Shown here piece after piece: positions 43,847 to 55,350 of a stretch of 64,000 nt of DNA. The position numbers and the translations under genes are program-made. The notes beneath the pieces were generated by a model. The model searched no databases and was not told where the DNA came from. It saw nothing but the letters and a program-made list of their open reading frames with translations. The DNA lies in assembly GCA_021030915.1 (NCBI GenBank), contig JAGEMR010000053.1, forward strand, positions 1 to 64,000. The letters are read 5' to 3'. Origin of the DNA: Astrothelium macrocarpum (Eukaryota; Ascomycota; Dothideomycetes; Trypetheliales; Trypetheliaceae). The stretch's first letter is position 1. The number at the start of each line of letters is the position of its first letter.

Positions 43847-45682
43847 TTTTCTCTCAACTCTCACGCGACGTTATTGACGGGTGCCGGTCTTTTTTTCGGC
43901 TACTATGTGGTTTAGCAGTCAGCAGAACAAGTCCGCAGCCAGTCGCTGAAAGCTGAGATACTGCTCTGCAGACAATCTCGTATCCGATCCCAAGGCCTTA
44001 ACTCAACTCACGGAACATTTTCTTACTCAAGAAAAAGTAATTTAGAACCTTTCCGTCATTGCTCAACAATCTTATAATCGAGTGTGGAAAGCTTGCGGAA
44101 ATCCCGCAGAAATGACATTTTAGCTTGTAGCAACGTGCGCTACTTCTCAAGGCCTCGCAAACGATCGACCAGTATCGTGCGTGCTGGTGGTATGTTGGGC
44201 AACAGGCGATCTATACGAACGTCTCTATCAGGGAGGGTTCTTGAAACGCACCTTCGTAAAGAAGAGAGAGCTACGACGGGAAACCAACTAGACTAAACTG
44301 CTGCAGGGAAGATTTTCAGTTCAAGAGACATCGATAGACGTAACCAACAGATATCCCTGCTTGATTAGCTCCTGGACCTCCCCCACTACCTTTACCTATT
44401 ACCTCCACAATATTGCTAGATACAAAGGAGTCAGCCAATAGCCTGTGTTATCTGTCCGTGCGTATGCGACTTCCAGAGCTTCTCGTTTCTACATAGAAGA
44501 ACCTCCTTCGTCCAATTTCTCCGCAGTATATATATGTCCAATATCTCCGCAGTATATGACCAATATCTCCGCAGTACATATATTCAATATCTCCGCAACA
44601 GATATATCCAATATCTCCGCAATACATATGTCCAATATCTCCGCAGTACATATCCGAAGCTACATTATACGTGGAAAAAAACAATTGCGATAGGAAAACG
44701 TCGGGATCTGGCTCCTATCGATTATTAATGTCTTTTTGTAGAGATTCTATAGGCCGTTAGCCAGTGGAATACTCAGTTTCTTCAGTAGTGTCACGAAGGA
44801 TGCCGTAGATATCGGACGTACGAGGCACCACAGTAATCTCCTGCGTCTGATGTCTATGCAGCGAATACCCGAAGTGGTTTTGCTCTTCATCAAAGCGGCG
44901 CAGCTAATTGAAGCGATTTAACCATGTAAAGCGATTCAGCCAGCCAGTTAAGGCGGTCAAGCGAATAAGACCGCTAGATCTTGGCCCCTGTCGATCATAA
45001 GCATTCCATTATTATTTACCTGATAGGGCAGATATTGGACGCGCGAAGTTGATCTAAGGAACTTGCTAAACCCTGTAGTTTGCATGCACAACATCGCAAT
45101 ATTTAACAAGGGCTATGTTTTTTTTCCTCGGCTCAGCTCAGTACATTTATCGAACTGCACATAGTACGTACTATTTATCAATCCACTTAATAATAAGCTT
45201 ACTTTTACACCGACGACGCGTAGTCCATGACTGACGTGGATAGTGGTGCAAACATGCATGAAACAAATGTTTTGTATGAACGGGAAGGATCCCGAGAAAA
45301 TGGTGTCAATAGTATTTGAATGGAGATACCATTTATTTAGTAATCCCTTAATTGATCTTAGCAAGCGGCTATAATGCAACCGAGCCAGAGCTTTTTTGGA
45401 GTTGCCGAACCATCGGGTCATAGTGATCCTTTAACAAAGCGTACTGTGAACGCCTGAGTATTTATGACTCCTCTCCCAGTCCCTCTCAAGTTAGGCTCAA
45501 TTTAGTAACAGACCGGACCCAGAAAGGGAGTTGGAAAGCACACGTTAAATACATGGAAGCAAGCCATTGTCGGCAGAGGCGACAGAAATAATTGTTTTAT
45601 CGATATTCTGGTGCTCGAGTACATTGAAGGTCATCATACTTTACGAGTCAACGTCCTCAACTCAGCACTCAAAACCACGGAC
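43847..45682. promoter_or_regulatory. Divergent region between MCT-type transporter and P450
   Basis: 1.84 kb without a gene. It contains the 24-bp minisatellite listed separately. An imperfect direct duplication also lies here: GATCTGGCTCCTATCGAT at 44706 resembles GATCTTGGCCCCTGTCGAT at 44977, and GATATCGGACG at 44810 resembles GATATTGGACG at 45031. Part of the difference is C/T transitions. The ORF at 45113-45421 is not supported. Confidence 0.55.
44512..44655. repeat. Minisatellite, six copies of a roughly 24-bp unit
   Basis: Units with core CAATATCTCCGCAGTA start at about 44512, 44538, 44560, 44584, 44608 and 44632. Spacings are 26, 22, 24, 24 and 24 bp. The period is a multiple of three, so both strands show repetitive peptide ORFs, which I take as artefacts. 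There are no unique spacers between units. Confidence 0.85.
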
Positions 45683-47904
45683 ATGAGCGCCTTCTGTAAC
45701 TCGACCGCAACCCTCACTGAGACTAAAGATGTCTTACACATCGTCAACGGCATCCGAGAGCCTCGCTTTGCCTATTCATTCGCTGCCATTGCCCTCACTG
45801 CTGTCGTCCTGAGCGGATTTGAGGGCGGACGCAAAGCCTTTCTAGGCATTGTCAGGTTTCTTGAAGGTATGCTTGGCGGTGCCCCTCATACTGTCACTCT
45901 CCCTGGTCCTCCTGGTCTTCCTCTTGTCGGAAATCTTTTTCATGTGAGTTGTCTTAGACCCCGGTCGTTATATATCTGACCGTTGTGACTAGATGAAAGA
46001 CGGCCACGTCCAAAAGATTGCCCAGTGGACCAAGAAGTATGGCGACGTGATCCGCGTCTCCCTTGGTGAACGTGAAGCTGTATGTCCTCTGTTGTAGCGA
46101 CATGACAGAATGACATAGGAATTGATGTGGCACTTGGCAGGTCTTCATCAACAGCCACAAGGCTCTCGCGCAGACTGTTGTCCAGCAGGGACCGGCCTAC
46201 CAGTCGCGTCCTACTTTCAAGCTCTTTCATAGCGACTTTGCGTCCTCTGGAATCTGGACTATTGGCAGTAAGTTTTCGTAGAGTTGGGTGGATTTGAACG
46301 GTAGGCTCACCCGCCACTCTCCATAGCTTCCCCTTTCAGCGACCGCCTCGCCCGTACTCGCAAGGCGCTTTCTACCCAGATTGCTCCCCGCATTCTACCC
46401 ATCTACACCCCCGTCATTCATCCGAAGCTCAAGAAACTCCTTGGTGATGTACTCGACATCAGCCAAGGTCCCGCTGTCGACATAGCCGAGAAGCTTCATC
46501 TTTTTGGAGTTGGCCAGGTCTCCGAGCAACTCATGGGACAAACCTTCAATGACGGCATGGTAGAAATGCTCGCCGAGAACGAGACTAACATTTGTCAGTA
46601 CCCTGTTAGCTCGAATTTGACATTCTGCAGAATGTCTTAGACTCACCCTTCAATCCAGTCCGTCAGCGCACCATTGGCTCGCCCGCTCGTGACTATATCC
46701 CTATCTTACGCGCTTTTAGCCGGCTTTGCTACGTGGCCGGCAAACTTTTTGGTATCAAGCAGTGGACTTTCGACAAGCAGGAGGAAGAGGCCCGCAAGTA
46801 TCGTGGCATGCAGCAAGGATATGTTAATAGGATGCTTGTTGACCTGAAAGACCGGATAGCTTCTGGCGACGAGACTCCCTCAATCATGGGCAACATCCTT
46901 CGTCAAGGTCTCCTTACGGAGGAGGAGGTGGTCTTAGTTTCTTACACCGGCAGTATGTCGTTTGTCTTGTCGTTTTGTGGAGCCATATCACCTAATAACC
47001 GCTCGTCGATAGTTGCTGCCGGCATCAACATAGGCTACTCGCTCACATGGATCATTGGCTACCTCGCCAACAGGCCCGACTTGCAACAGAATGGCTATAC
47101 AGCTATTCGTGAAGTGTACAATGGCGAGCCGCCTGAGCCCCACGAATTTGACCGCGTCGAATACGTCAAGGCCCTATACACGGTTTGTACCTCTATTCTC
47201 TCTCTGGTTGGCCATAGTCTCTGAAGCCAGCAAATCATAGGAGGGCTCTCGTATATACACTCCAGTACGTCTCGGTTTTCCCCGTCAGACCCTTGATGGA
47301 GCCAGTTATATGGGCCACAACATCCCCAAGGACACGGTACGTCTCTCATCTGGCCGTGAATTACATCCTCGACACAACTCTGATTTTGCCTGTTTAGCTT
47401 GTGATCATGAACCTGTTCGCTGGCAACCGCGATCCCACTGCTTTCGATCGACCCGATGAATTCCTCCCTGAGCGGTGGCTGGACGGACGCAAAGGTCGCA
47501 CTGATCTGCCTGGTGAGGGAGGCGACAAGCTTGGTGTCGCGCATTTGACATATGGCGCTGGGCGCCGTGTCTGCCCCGGTATCGACAGTTAGTTTTGCTT
47601 GCCAAGTTTGATGCGTATTGCAATCAACTCACCTTCCCTCTCAGTGGCCAATCGCAGTCTCTACTCGACGCTTGTACTTCTCCTTCATTTCTTCACCTGG
47701 GAGCGACAGCCTCTTGGAGAGGAGGAGAAGAAGCTCGTCTGCCCTCCCTTTCGTGCTGAGCGTGAGTGTTCGCTGGAAATGGACGCGCTTGCTGACACTG
47801 CAACGCCCACTGAGGCTCAGGCCATTCCATGGTCGGCCGGTATCAAGTTTCATTGCCGCGATCCTGAGGGTCTTCGCGCCTGGCTTGCGTCCACGGAACA
47901 GTGA
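45683..47904 (+). CDS. Cytochrome P450, CYP504-like
   Basis: ER-anchored haem monooxygenase; overall resemblance is closest to fungal CYP504 (phenylacetate hydroxylase-type) enzymes, but the substrate is not proven. Nine exons: 45683-45943, 45993-46079, 46141-46267, 46327-46593, 46641-46952, 47013-47182, 47241-47336, 47398-47587 and 47645-47904, total 589 residues. All eight introns are 47-61 nt with GT-AG ends. The ATG at 45683 is the first in frame. A membrane anchor lies about 35-50. Later come the proline hinge LPGPPGLPLVGN, ExxR as EGSR (409-412), PERW, and the haem loop TYGAGRRVCPG with Cys499. Nothing suggests a pseudogene. Confidence 0.9.
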
Positions 47905-48433
47905 ACTTCCATATCTTCATCAACCCAATAAAGAACTCAAAAACTTACCCGGAATGCATACATAATGAACCAGTTAAAAGTACTGAATGAAAGTTTATAG
48001 ATTCTATTAAATTAGCAGCAGGTCGTTTGACAATTTGAAAGGGGAAGTGAACGATGGAGCGGAGGCCACGGAAATTCACGTGATATCTACAGATAGAACT
48101 GACCATGAGAGACAGATCTAAATGGTAGAAATTCAATGTTATAGTACAGAGAACGTGCGATTCTCACCTATCATTGGCATCAGATTAAGCTCCATAAATC
48201 ATAGGCAACCTCATTAGGAGACCAAATGGCTAAAGACCGAAAAAGACAATCCTGAAAATATCTTCCACGAGAGAAGATTTGTGATAATGTCAATATAGAT
48301 GATGGATGATTCTCTCAAGTGGTACTATTAGTGAATATCACTGACCACAAGTTTCATACTCAGACAGCCAGTGTCGTCCACTAAACAAGAACCAGTCCTG
48401 CTGTGAATACAGTCTTTCATTCATGAAAAAGCC
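47905..48433. other. Intergenic, convergent
   Basis: 529 AT-leaning bases following the P450 stop codon. No gene seen. Confidence 0.6.
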
Positions 48434-48985
48434 TCATGCCGCCCCGGACTTAGGCTTCTGGGGGTGAGACGCTTGGACGTACGGTACCTGACTATACGAA
48501 AATGGATCCTGCACTCCTGAAGGCCGGACAATCCCCCATGGATTCACCATCGGCTCATCTTCTGTCCAATCTCCAATGAAGTCATCCCAGTGTGTACCGG
48601 TCCACGGGTCGTGCTTGCCCTGATTTGCTGCTGATGCTGGGTCGTTGCTCCAACCGTGATGCGCAACCGTAGACTTGCCGGCATTTCTTGCGCCAAATTG
48701 AGCTGGAGAGAAATGTACTCGTTTAGGTGAGGCCTTCTGGCTTCGTTTGCGGAGAATGCTAGGTTTGATGTAGCAGTTCTCGGCCGAACACTCCAAGTCT
48801 GACTCGCAGTCGCTAAAGTCGCTATCGTCAGAGTCATCTCCATTATAGGACACACCTAGTCGTCTTCTTGACCGTCTCTCCATTTCCTTCCTTTCTCTGG
48901 CAATTCGCCGATCGTGGTATTTCATTAAGCCACGTTCAAACATATTGATGCCAACGAAAGCCAGGAAGACGTAAACAGGAAACAT
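48434..48985 (-). CDS. Small basic membrane-anchored protein, unknown function
   Basis: Not a family I recognise. The ATG at 48985 gives 183 residues; the frame is open further upstream but only from a TTG. The N-terminus, MFPVYVFLAFVGINMF, is hydrophobic and fits a signal anchor. Next comes a strongly basic stretch (RRIARERKEMERRSRRR), then an acidic Asp/Ser run (about 48-62). KRVHFSP resembles docking or phosphorylation motifs, but this is speculative. The tail is rich in Trp/Asp/Pro. The consistent hydrophobic-basic-acidic layout favours a real gene. It is divergent from the thioesterase. Confidence 0.6.
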   Translation of the reverse strand: MFPVYVFLAFVGINMFERGLMKYHDRRIARERKEMERRSRRRLGVSYNGDDSDDSDFSDCESDLECSAENCYIKPSILRKRSQKASPKRVHFSPAQFGARNAGKSTVAHHGWSNDPASAANQGKHDPWTGTHWDDFIGDWTEDEPMVNPWGIVRPSGVQDPFSYSQVPYVQASHPQKPKSGAA

Positions 48986-49768
48986 CGCTCTGCAAGTCCT
49001 AAAGCGACCTCTTGTAGGATGATGAATATCGAGGAAAATGCTTGGGGATGGGTAATTGCTGCAAGTCTTCAAAAAGAGATTGTGCGTAGGGAATGATGAC
49101 TTGGAATGTTAAAGAGAGGAGTTTAGAAAATTCTGCAGGTCTTGTAGAGTGATTGCAAAGGTGCTTTTATACATGTCAAGTCCATGAACATTGTGAGTCG
49201 ACTTGAATGCAAGTCTGAGTCTTGTAGCATCGACTTCTTGACTCGTTATGATTAGGAAGGAACCCGAGACCGAGGGATAAATTCTTGTGGACCTGCCGGT
49301 TGTCGTCATAGCGATGATTCTCTACGGAATGCAGTCACCGCAGTCTATCAACACAAGATCGCTTCCGGTATTCCATCGATCAGAAAGACGCTAAGAAGAG
49401 AAGTGCTATTACTCAGGATTGAAACAGTGAAAGAGTTTGACGAAGCAGCCCATAAGACACACGAGGACAACGAGAGTACTTACTTACACAAGAATCTTGA
49501 CTTACATCGAATCGTCATATGAATAGCGAGTAACTCAATTGGATATTTCGATGACAGACAAAGTAGATGCGGTCACTGACGTCGTGGTGTTTTCTCCTTA
49601 AGGGGCTGTCAGCCCTTTTCCCAAGAACCTCGGCATCTAGAACGGAAGCTACTGCCGTACCCGAGATAACTTTTGCTCTCACTTATCTTTCAACTCTCGA
49701 CACGTTCACTGCACGAGCGATTCAGATCTCGACATTTGTTAAGCCTGTCCCAATCGCTGAAGTTGCAA
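48986..49768. promoter_or_regulatory. Divergent region, small membrane protein and thioesterase
   Basis: 783 bp that should hold both promoters. ORFs at 49109-49309 and 49567-49785 are not supported; the latter is in a different frame from the thioesterase. Confidence 0.45.
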
Positions 49769-50326
49769 ATGGCATCAGGCGATGATTTGTTAAGACTTCG
49801 TGCCATTCCATGGTGTCGAAAATTGATTGAAGATCCTGACATGGTTGTGAGCAACCTCAATTCCCGAACAAACACGTCCACCGATGAAGATGCGCTCCTC
49901 AGTAGGACGTTAAACACCAAAGACACGATCGAATCGGTTATCATCCTGCATAAAAAGAAAACTCCTGATACGAAACACGTCGAAGAGATACTCAGCCTCA
50001 TGACCCTTGGCAACTTGATCGACGGGCAAGCTAATATCGTTCATGGCGGCATAGTGTCTACCATTCTCGATGAAATCATGGGCCTTCTTTTCGAATTCAA
50101 CAAGGAACTGGGCAAAGGTGATGGCCGCGGATACTCTGTGACAGCATACCTGAATGTTACGTACTTGCGACCGGTCCCGACGCCAGGAACCATTTTGGTG
50201 AAAGCACGGCTCAAAAAGGTCGAAAGAAAGAAGCGGTATACCGATGGTGAGATACAAGATAGTGCTGGTAATGTGCTAGCAAGATGTGAGGCGCTATTTG
50301 TGGCCACACAGGAGGCGAAGCTGTAA
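49769..50326 (+). CDS. Hotdog-fold thioesterase (PaaI/4HBT-like)
   Basis: Predicted acyl-CoA thioesterase of the hotdog superfamily. An intronless ORF of 185 residues starts at the ATG at 49769. The catalytic segment NIVHGGIVSTILDEIMG (about 89-105) shows the family pattern HGG followed by a helix with Asp101. YLRPVPTPGTILVKARL and GNVLARCEALFV are the usual closing strands of the sheet. There is no clear targeting peptide. Similar fungal proteins of about 180-240 residues are common and mostly uncharacterised, so the substrate is unknown. Confidence 0.87.
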   Translation: MASGDDLLRLRAIPWCRKLIEDPDMVVSNLNSRTNTSTDEDALLSRTLNTKDTIESVIILHKKKTPDTKHVEEILSLMTLGNLIDGQANIVHGGIVSTILDEIMGLLFEFNKELGKGDGRGYSVTAYLNVTYLRPVPTPGTILVKARLKKVERKKRYTDGEIQDSAGNVLARCEALFVATQEAKL

Positions 50327-50651
50327 ATTGCTCCTTTCTCAGGGTTCTCCCCGCTTTCAGAATATCGATTTCACATGAACGATAAAAAAGAGGCACCATT
50401 ACGCAATCCGCTATGATTATGTGGGAAGTGTAGAATTAGGTGTCAGGTATTTGGCCAGAGATATTGAGTTTGAGGACGGCTTACTCAATCGATACGCGTA
50501 CAACATGGGAACCTCCAATATTTCACGCAAACTTTTCGGATTATGCCTAGAAATTCTTTATGGACAAAAGGTTCTACGGAAAGCAAATTTGGGTTAAAAC
50601 CTCTCCGTGGCGTCAATATTCAATCCAACTCTCCCTCTCTCATCCTTAAAC
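50327..50651. other. Short intergenic region
   Basis: 325 bp between two same-strand genes, presumably a terminator for the thioesterase and a promoter for the next small gene. No motif identified. Confidence 0.5.
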
Positions 50652-51128
50652 ATGGATCTTACACTCCCTGAATTTGCCATCTCCTCAGACCCATTTCTCG
50701 GCGTCGCAAAAAATGGCACATCAAACATTACATGCACTCTCACTGGTATTGAATGGAGTACGGGTACAAAGTCATGTGTGAACGAGCACGGTTACGTCCT
50801 CTTGGTTGTGGTCCTCCTTGGCATTTTAGCTGCATCTGCCATGTTGTGGTCTTCAGCGATACACAAAGATGCCGATGAAGCTGCAAAATTGGCATTCTAT
50901 AACCTGGAAAGGGATCCTTTTCGGATGTTCGCGAGGTGGCCCCGTTGGCCATGGGAGAAAACGTCGACAGATGAACAGTATGGGAAAGAAAGGCAGGAAC
51001 TAAGGCATGATTCTGTTCAGGAATCAAAACCACTACTTCACATGAATGATATAGCGTGGTGTGACTACTGTACTATGGTACAGCAGAGACGAGAGCAGCA
51101 ATTTGCGGAATATGGTTGTAACGTCTAG
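50652..51128 (+). CDS. Small single-pass membrane protein, unknown function
   Basis: 158 residues from ATG 50652; the open frame extends upstream but only to a GTG. A short luminal or extracellular N-terminus carries potential N-glycosylation sites (NGT, NIT) and two Cys. It is followed by one transmembrane segment (YVLLVVVLLGILAASAMLW, about 57-75) and a charged cytoplasmic tail with a WPRWPW patch and two Cys close together (CDYC). No family is recognised. It might act with the neighbouring DUF6536 membrane protein, but this is only suggested by location. Confidence 0.55.
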   Translation: MDLTLPEFAISSDPFLGVAKNGTSNITCTLTGIEWSTGTKSCVNEHGYVLLVVVLLGILAASAMLWSSAIHKDADEAAKLAFYNLERDPFRMFARWPRWPWEKTSTDEQYGKERQELRHDSVQESKPLLHMNDIAWCDYCTMVQQRREQQFAEYGCNV

Positions 51129-51560
51129 ATAAACATGTGAGTGCGATTCGATCTATCATTTGGAACCCCGTACTAAGTATTCAAGACAAAGCGAAGTTCA
51201 CAAACGATCTTTATCCAAGCTTCAGAACTCCACAGCGAAATTGATTACTACATCTTTCATTTTATTCGGATAGATTAATCAAGCAATGCCATAAATTACA
51301 CGAAAGATGCACGGAATGCGTGAATTCTTTCTTGTCACGTATTAGTGCGCTTAAAGAACCCACAGTGCGAAGCAGGTCCTCTTAAATCCTGCTGCAGGAA
51401 GATTCCTGAAAGATTCCTCGCGGGAGCTACTAACCACTGAGGGTTCCTCGCTCTACTGGTCTTGGAGCCAGTCATAATGAGAATCAAGTAGGTTGTCGAA
51501 TAAATACTCAACTCTCGAGTATCGAAGCGATATGGGTAAACGTGGGTACATTCCTAGCGT
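51129..51560. other. Intergenic, convergent
   Basis: 432 bp between two stop codons. No gene or RNA recognised. Confidence 0.55.
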
Positions 51561-53982
51561 TCATGCGTAAAGATATCCTTCAATTGGCATATCAACCTCT
51601 CTGCCTGAGAATCCACAGTGACCAGGTTTGTCGGCGCGGGCTTGATCAATAGCTCCCCACTGCAATTTGGACATCGAAATATCAACAGCTCCATCTTCAG
51701 ATCCAGATCCAGAATGGCAAGCAGCAGCTATAGCTAGACTACAACTACCCACCAATGGCATCCCCGGCTTGAGATGAAGAGAGCCAAAGATTACGATAGC
51801 GATGACCATTGATATGCCAAGAACGATAACAACAAGCAAAGCGGGCGGGGAGAATCCCAACGTTAGGATGACATTCTCAAGACCATATTCTCCTCCTTCA
51901 AAGATTGAGTAAGCGTTGATGCTAACCAAAAAGATGCTTTCTGATACAAGCCAGTGAAGGATTCCAAAAACAGCCATAAGAGAAATACTGAATCGGTACG
52001 GAAGTTGAAGAAAATAAGAACTCCGTTGGTATTCTTTTGGGGTCCCAGAGACGCGAAGGCCTTTTCGTTCCCTTGCAAAGTCACTCCATTCATTTGCCAG
52101 CAGCATGCATGTCAAGAGGCCGTTGTAAATGAAATATACATATGATAGCACGATTTGAGCACTGTTGGCAACAAGTACATTTCCGACTGCGCCAGAAAGA
52201 CCTGTACTCGGGATGTCCCAGCTTATCATGGTCTCCGAGTTTACAGTTCTAAGGCCGAGATTCCAAAAATACCTGAAGCCAGGATTGGGTACAGCGGATA
52301 ACGTGCCGTACGCAAGCAGAACTGCAACGGTAATAAGAATGATCAGACATCTGAAACAGATCAGCTATACTGTATTGACATTGTGATTGGATATCAATAC
52401 AATACTATGATCGATGTCCATCTCCTAATGCTTGCAGCTCGAAACCATCGAGTTCTTCTTGCGAGCCATTGACGAGGTTGAGGGTGCCCCGACAGCACCT
52501 TCCGACGCTTTTGGTCTTTATGAAAATCCATAGCGGATGTTAGACTCAGTTTCTCACTAGTCAGGTCTTTCTTTCGCAGAAAAGATGCAATGCCATCGCC
52601 GACGGTAATCAAAGGCCGTTCTTTCGAAGTGGATAGGGTAATAATCATTACTGCTGCTTTAAAAGCACTGAGGATGACAATAATCGCGATGGGAAGGCTG
52701 AAATCTACCTCGCACAACTCAGGCTGGGGTTTACTGAGACAATAGCTGACTGCTGTTCCAAAAAAAGGCGACCAGCCAGTGGGGTTGCCTTTGATCGCAG
52801 GTAATTCGCTACCACACAGTGGAGTCTTTACGTCTGGATTGATAGGATTGTGATCAGCACACATCCAGGACACCTGCTCTGCTCCCCCTTCTCCGCTCTG
52901 TACAATAGAAGCCCTACTCTGTGGACCCCAACCAGAATCCTGCGTGCCATCGGGATTGGAAGCAAGCAGACCACCACCAGCATGCAATTCCTCCGTAGCG
53001 TTGATGTTGAGCCCATTCTCATAAACCAGCACCACATCGCCGCGACTTGTTTGGAGATTCTGTCCATATACATTGAGACAAGCCTTGTTGTCAAGTCTCT
53101 GAGGCACCGGTTCCGAAAAGTATGCGTCGTGGGTCTTAATTGTCTGCTCAGACACGCTGCCAGAGCTCAAAGCAATCTGCCACAAATTTTCCTGCACGTA
53201 AGTATTGTTCGCCAATTAAACATTGTATTCCCATACTGCTGTGGATTTCACAATAGCAGAATTGTAGCTAATCTTCAAATTAGCGATGAAGCTTTGGCAC
53301 AATGTCAGGAAAGTTACACTAAATGGAGCGGAAGAGACGAAAAGCCTAAGAGTAACCAAAGAACAGCTCTGCGCTTCCTGATGAAGCGCAAATTTCGTAT
53401 GCTCGGTACACCGATGTCAACCCAGGTCTTCTCTGCATGTGCTGCATCAACCTCAGCTCTCGTAGGAGCAGAAAGGCATTGCATGCAATGATTACTTGCA
53501 CCGAGTAAAATTGTCGATAGAAGATTGATGACTACATGTGCGACGGTGTTGATTCGATTCGCTTTGGAGCAAGACCCGCTAAACAATGGAGCACTTCCGC
53601 TACTTGCGGAAAAGGGAAGTCTCATGTCGTTTGAAGCATGGTCTGCTGGCACCGTACTTCGTTTTGTAGAGGCCCATACGGTGAAGATGAAATTGAAAAG
53701 GAGAACAATCGTGGCACAAAAGCTGCTGCACATGACGCCAAATCGCCACCCGGTACGATATTTGATCTTCCAGAAGCCCGCATTCGGAGGAGTACTGGAA
53801 TCGTCATCTCCTAGAAGCCTTGATTTTGCTGTTTGTGAATCAAGTGTAGAACTTGAAGAACTATTCAGGATCCTGCTTTTACTAGAGTGATCCGATTCGT
53901 CTTTCGAGGGCTCTAGAACTTCCAGCTCGTCGTGTAGAATTTGATATGATTTGCGAACGAAGGGAAGCTTATGATATGACAT
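51561..53982 (-). CDS. DUF6536-domain polytopic membrane protein
   Basis: Fungus-specific membrane protein family of unknown function. Four exons: 53982-53318, 53267-53237, 53191-52401 and 52350-51561, giving 758 residues, normal for the family. Exon 2 is only 31 nt, and the three introns are 50, 45 and 50 nt. The hydrophilic Ser-rich N-terminus leads to the domain start GWRFGVMCSSFCATIVLLFN. HVVINLLSTILLGASNHCMQ and WLLLGFSSLPLHLVYNSAI follow, both typical. The C-terminal half has at least four more membrane segments. Splice choices were forced by frame and by recovering these family blocks. Confidence 0.85.
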
Positions 53983-55350
53983 TTTTTTTTTAGCTAAGAT
54001 TAGGAGAAAACGCAGATGGAAGATAAGTGAAGAAAGGGTGCACGAAATGACGGGACAGCGCCACCAGGAGCTGACGCAAGCTTAGTTTGGTAATCCTTTA
54101 GTTATACCCGCTTAGCTCATGTAAATGAACTGACCGTGGTATGACATTTCTTGTGTCAGCCCCTGGTGACGCGTAAATCTCGGTTCCAATGTGATTCGGT
54201 CTCGTCATTCCCCAAGCGACAGGCAACAATAGCAGCCTGTAGCTTTTATCGTAGCTATAAAACTACATTAGGACTCTCACATAGTCGCCTCGTTAGGAAA
54301 AAGACTTACTCGAACCTTGATAGTGTCTCTCGCTTGCTCAATTTCAACACGCCAGAGATGACTTGGATCGAATATGCCCTGGTATCCAACAAGTTCCACT
54401 GCTTTCGGGATGTATCCAGGGATCATGACCCGTCACGTTCTGCCTTTGCGGCCTGCCAAACATTCCCACATGTTGCTCGCCCTGGACGAAATGAAGACGA
54501 GCTGAGGACCAGCAGTAATTTGAATCGCATTCGTTTGGCTCTCCTTTCCGCCACAGTCAGAAATGTAGTTTGCCTAATTTCCGAAGGACTTTCGGCCGTC
54601 TTTAGCTATTGGTGATGAATGTACTGAAATGTGTTGAAGGAAGCTGCTCTAAGGTTCTTTGGTAGCCATTACTGCATTGGTACTAGCTTAGTGGATACAA
54701 AGCCGTCTGTTCTTCCTCGGGGATCTCAGACTTTAATAATTCTTCATGACTTTATGTCTCAACTTCAACAAAATGCTCTCGACAAGATAGTAATTTGCTG
54801 ATAAGGGCCAAAGAAGGCGCACGAGATTCATTTCAAGATGCCTTGTCGAGCTTTAGCAAGTAAATTCCCGCTAATTACTCACAATAAATCCGGATCTTGG
54901 AAATACTTTGTACGCATGTTTCTCTGGTGCATTGGTGCACAATCTGCAACCACCGTATCGTCAACATCAGGTTTCGCCCTACTTTGCAAAAGTTCACATC
55001 AGCTTTGACATTTGGTTCTCGGATACACATACCAAATTTAGACCGCCATTTAGCCTGAGTGCTTCGCATCGTCACCCCGCTGCTTGTTCCTGAAAAACCT
55101 TGCGGGGATACTACGAGACCTTGTCCAATGACGAAATAGTCTCAGGCACTGGCATATCGGCATTCAAAATTTCGCCATATATACAGAGAGTCCGCTTTGG
55201 CAACGGAGAATCCGATGGCGGAGTATAGAACTTGCGGAGAAGCAATGCCCGAGATGGAATTGAAAGGTAATTGTTAAGTAGTTCACATCGTATCCTTAGC
55301 TATGATGATCTCCTGAGGAAAAGAAGGTAGGTTGAGTATTCTATTCTACA
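53983..55350. promoter_or_regulatory. Divergent region, DUF6536 and GH31 genes
   Basis: 1.37 kb that should hold both promoters. The ORF at 54151-54615 (154 codons) has no recognisable family and is not called. Nothing else is seen. Confidence 0.45.

Noticed and set aside
44512..44655. Possible CRISPR-like array
   Set aside because: Units are head to tail without unique spacers, in a eukaryotic genome; it is a minisatellite.
54151..54615. 154-codon ORF upstream of the GH31 gene
   Set aside because: No family resemblance or coding structure; start context and composition look random.
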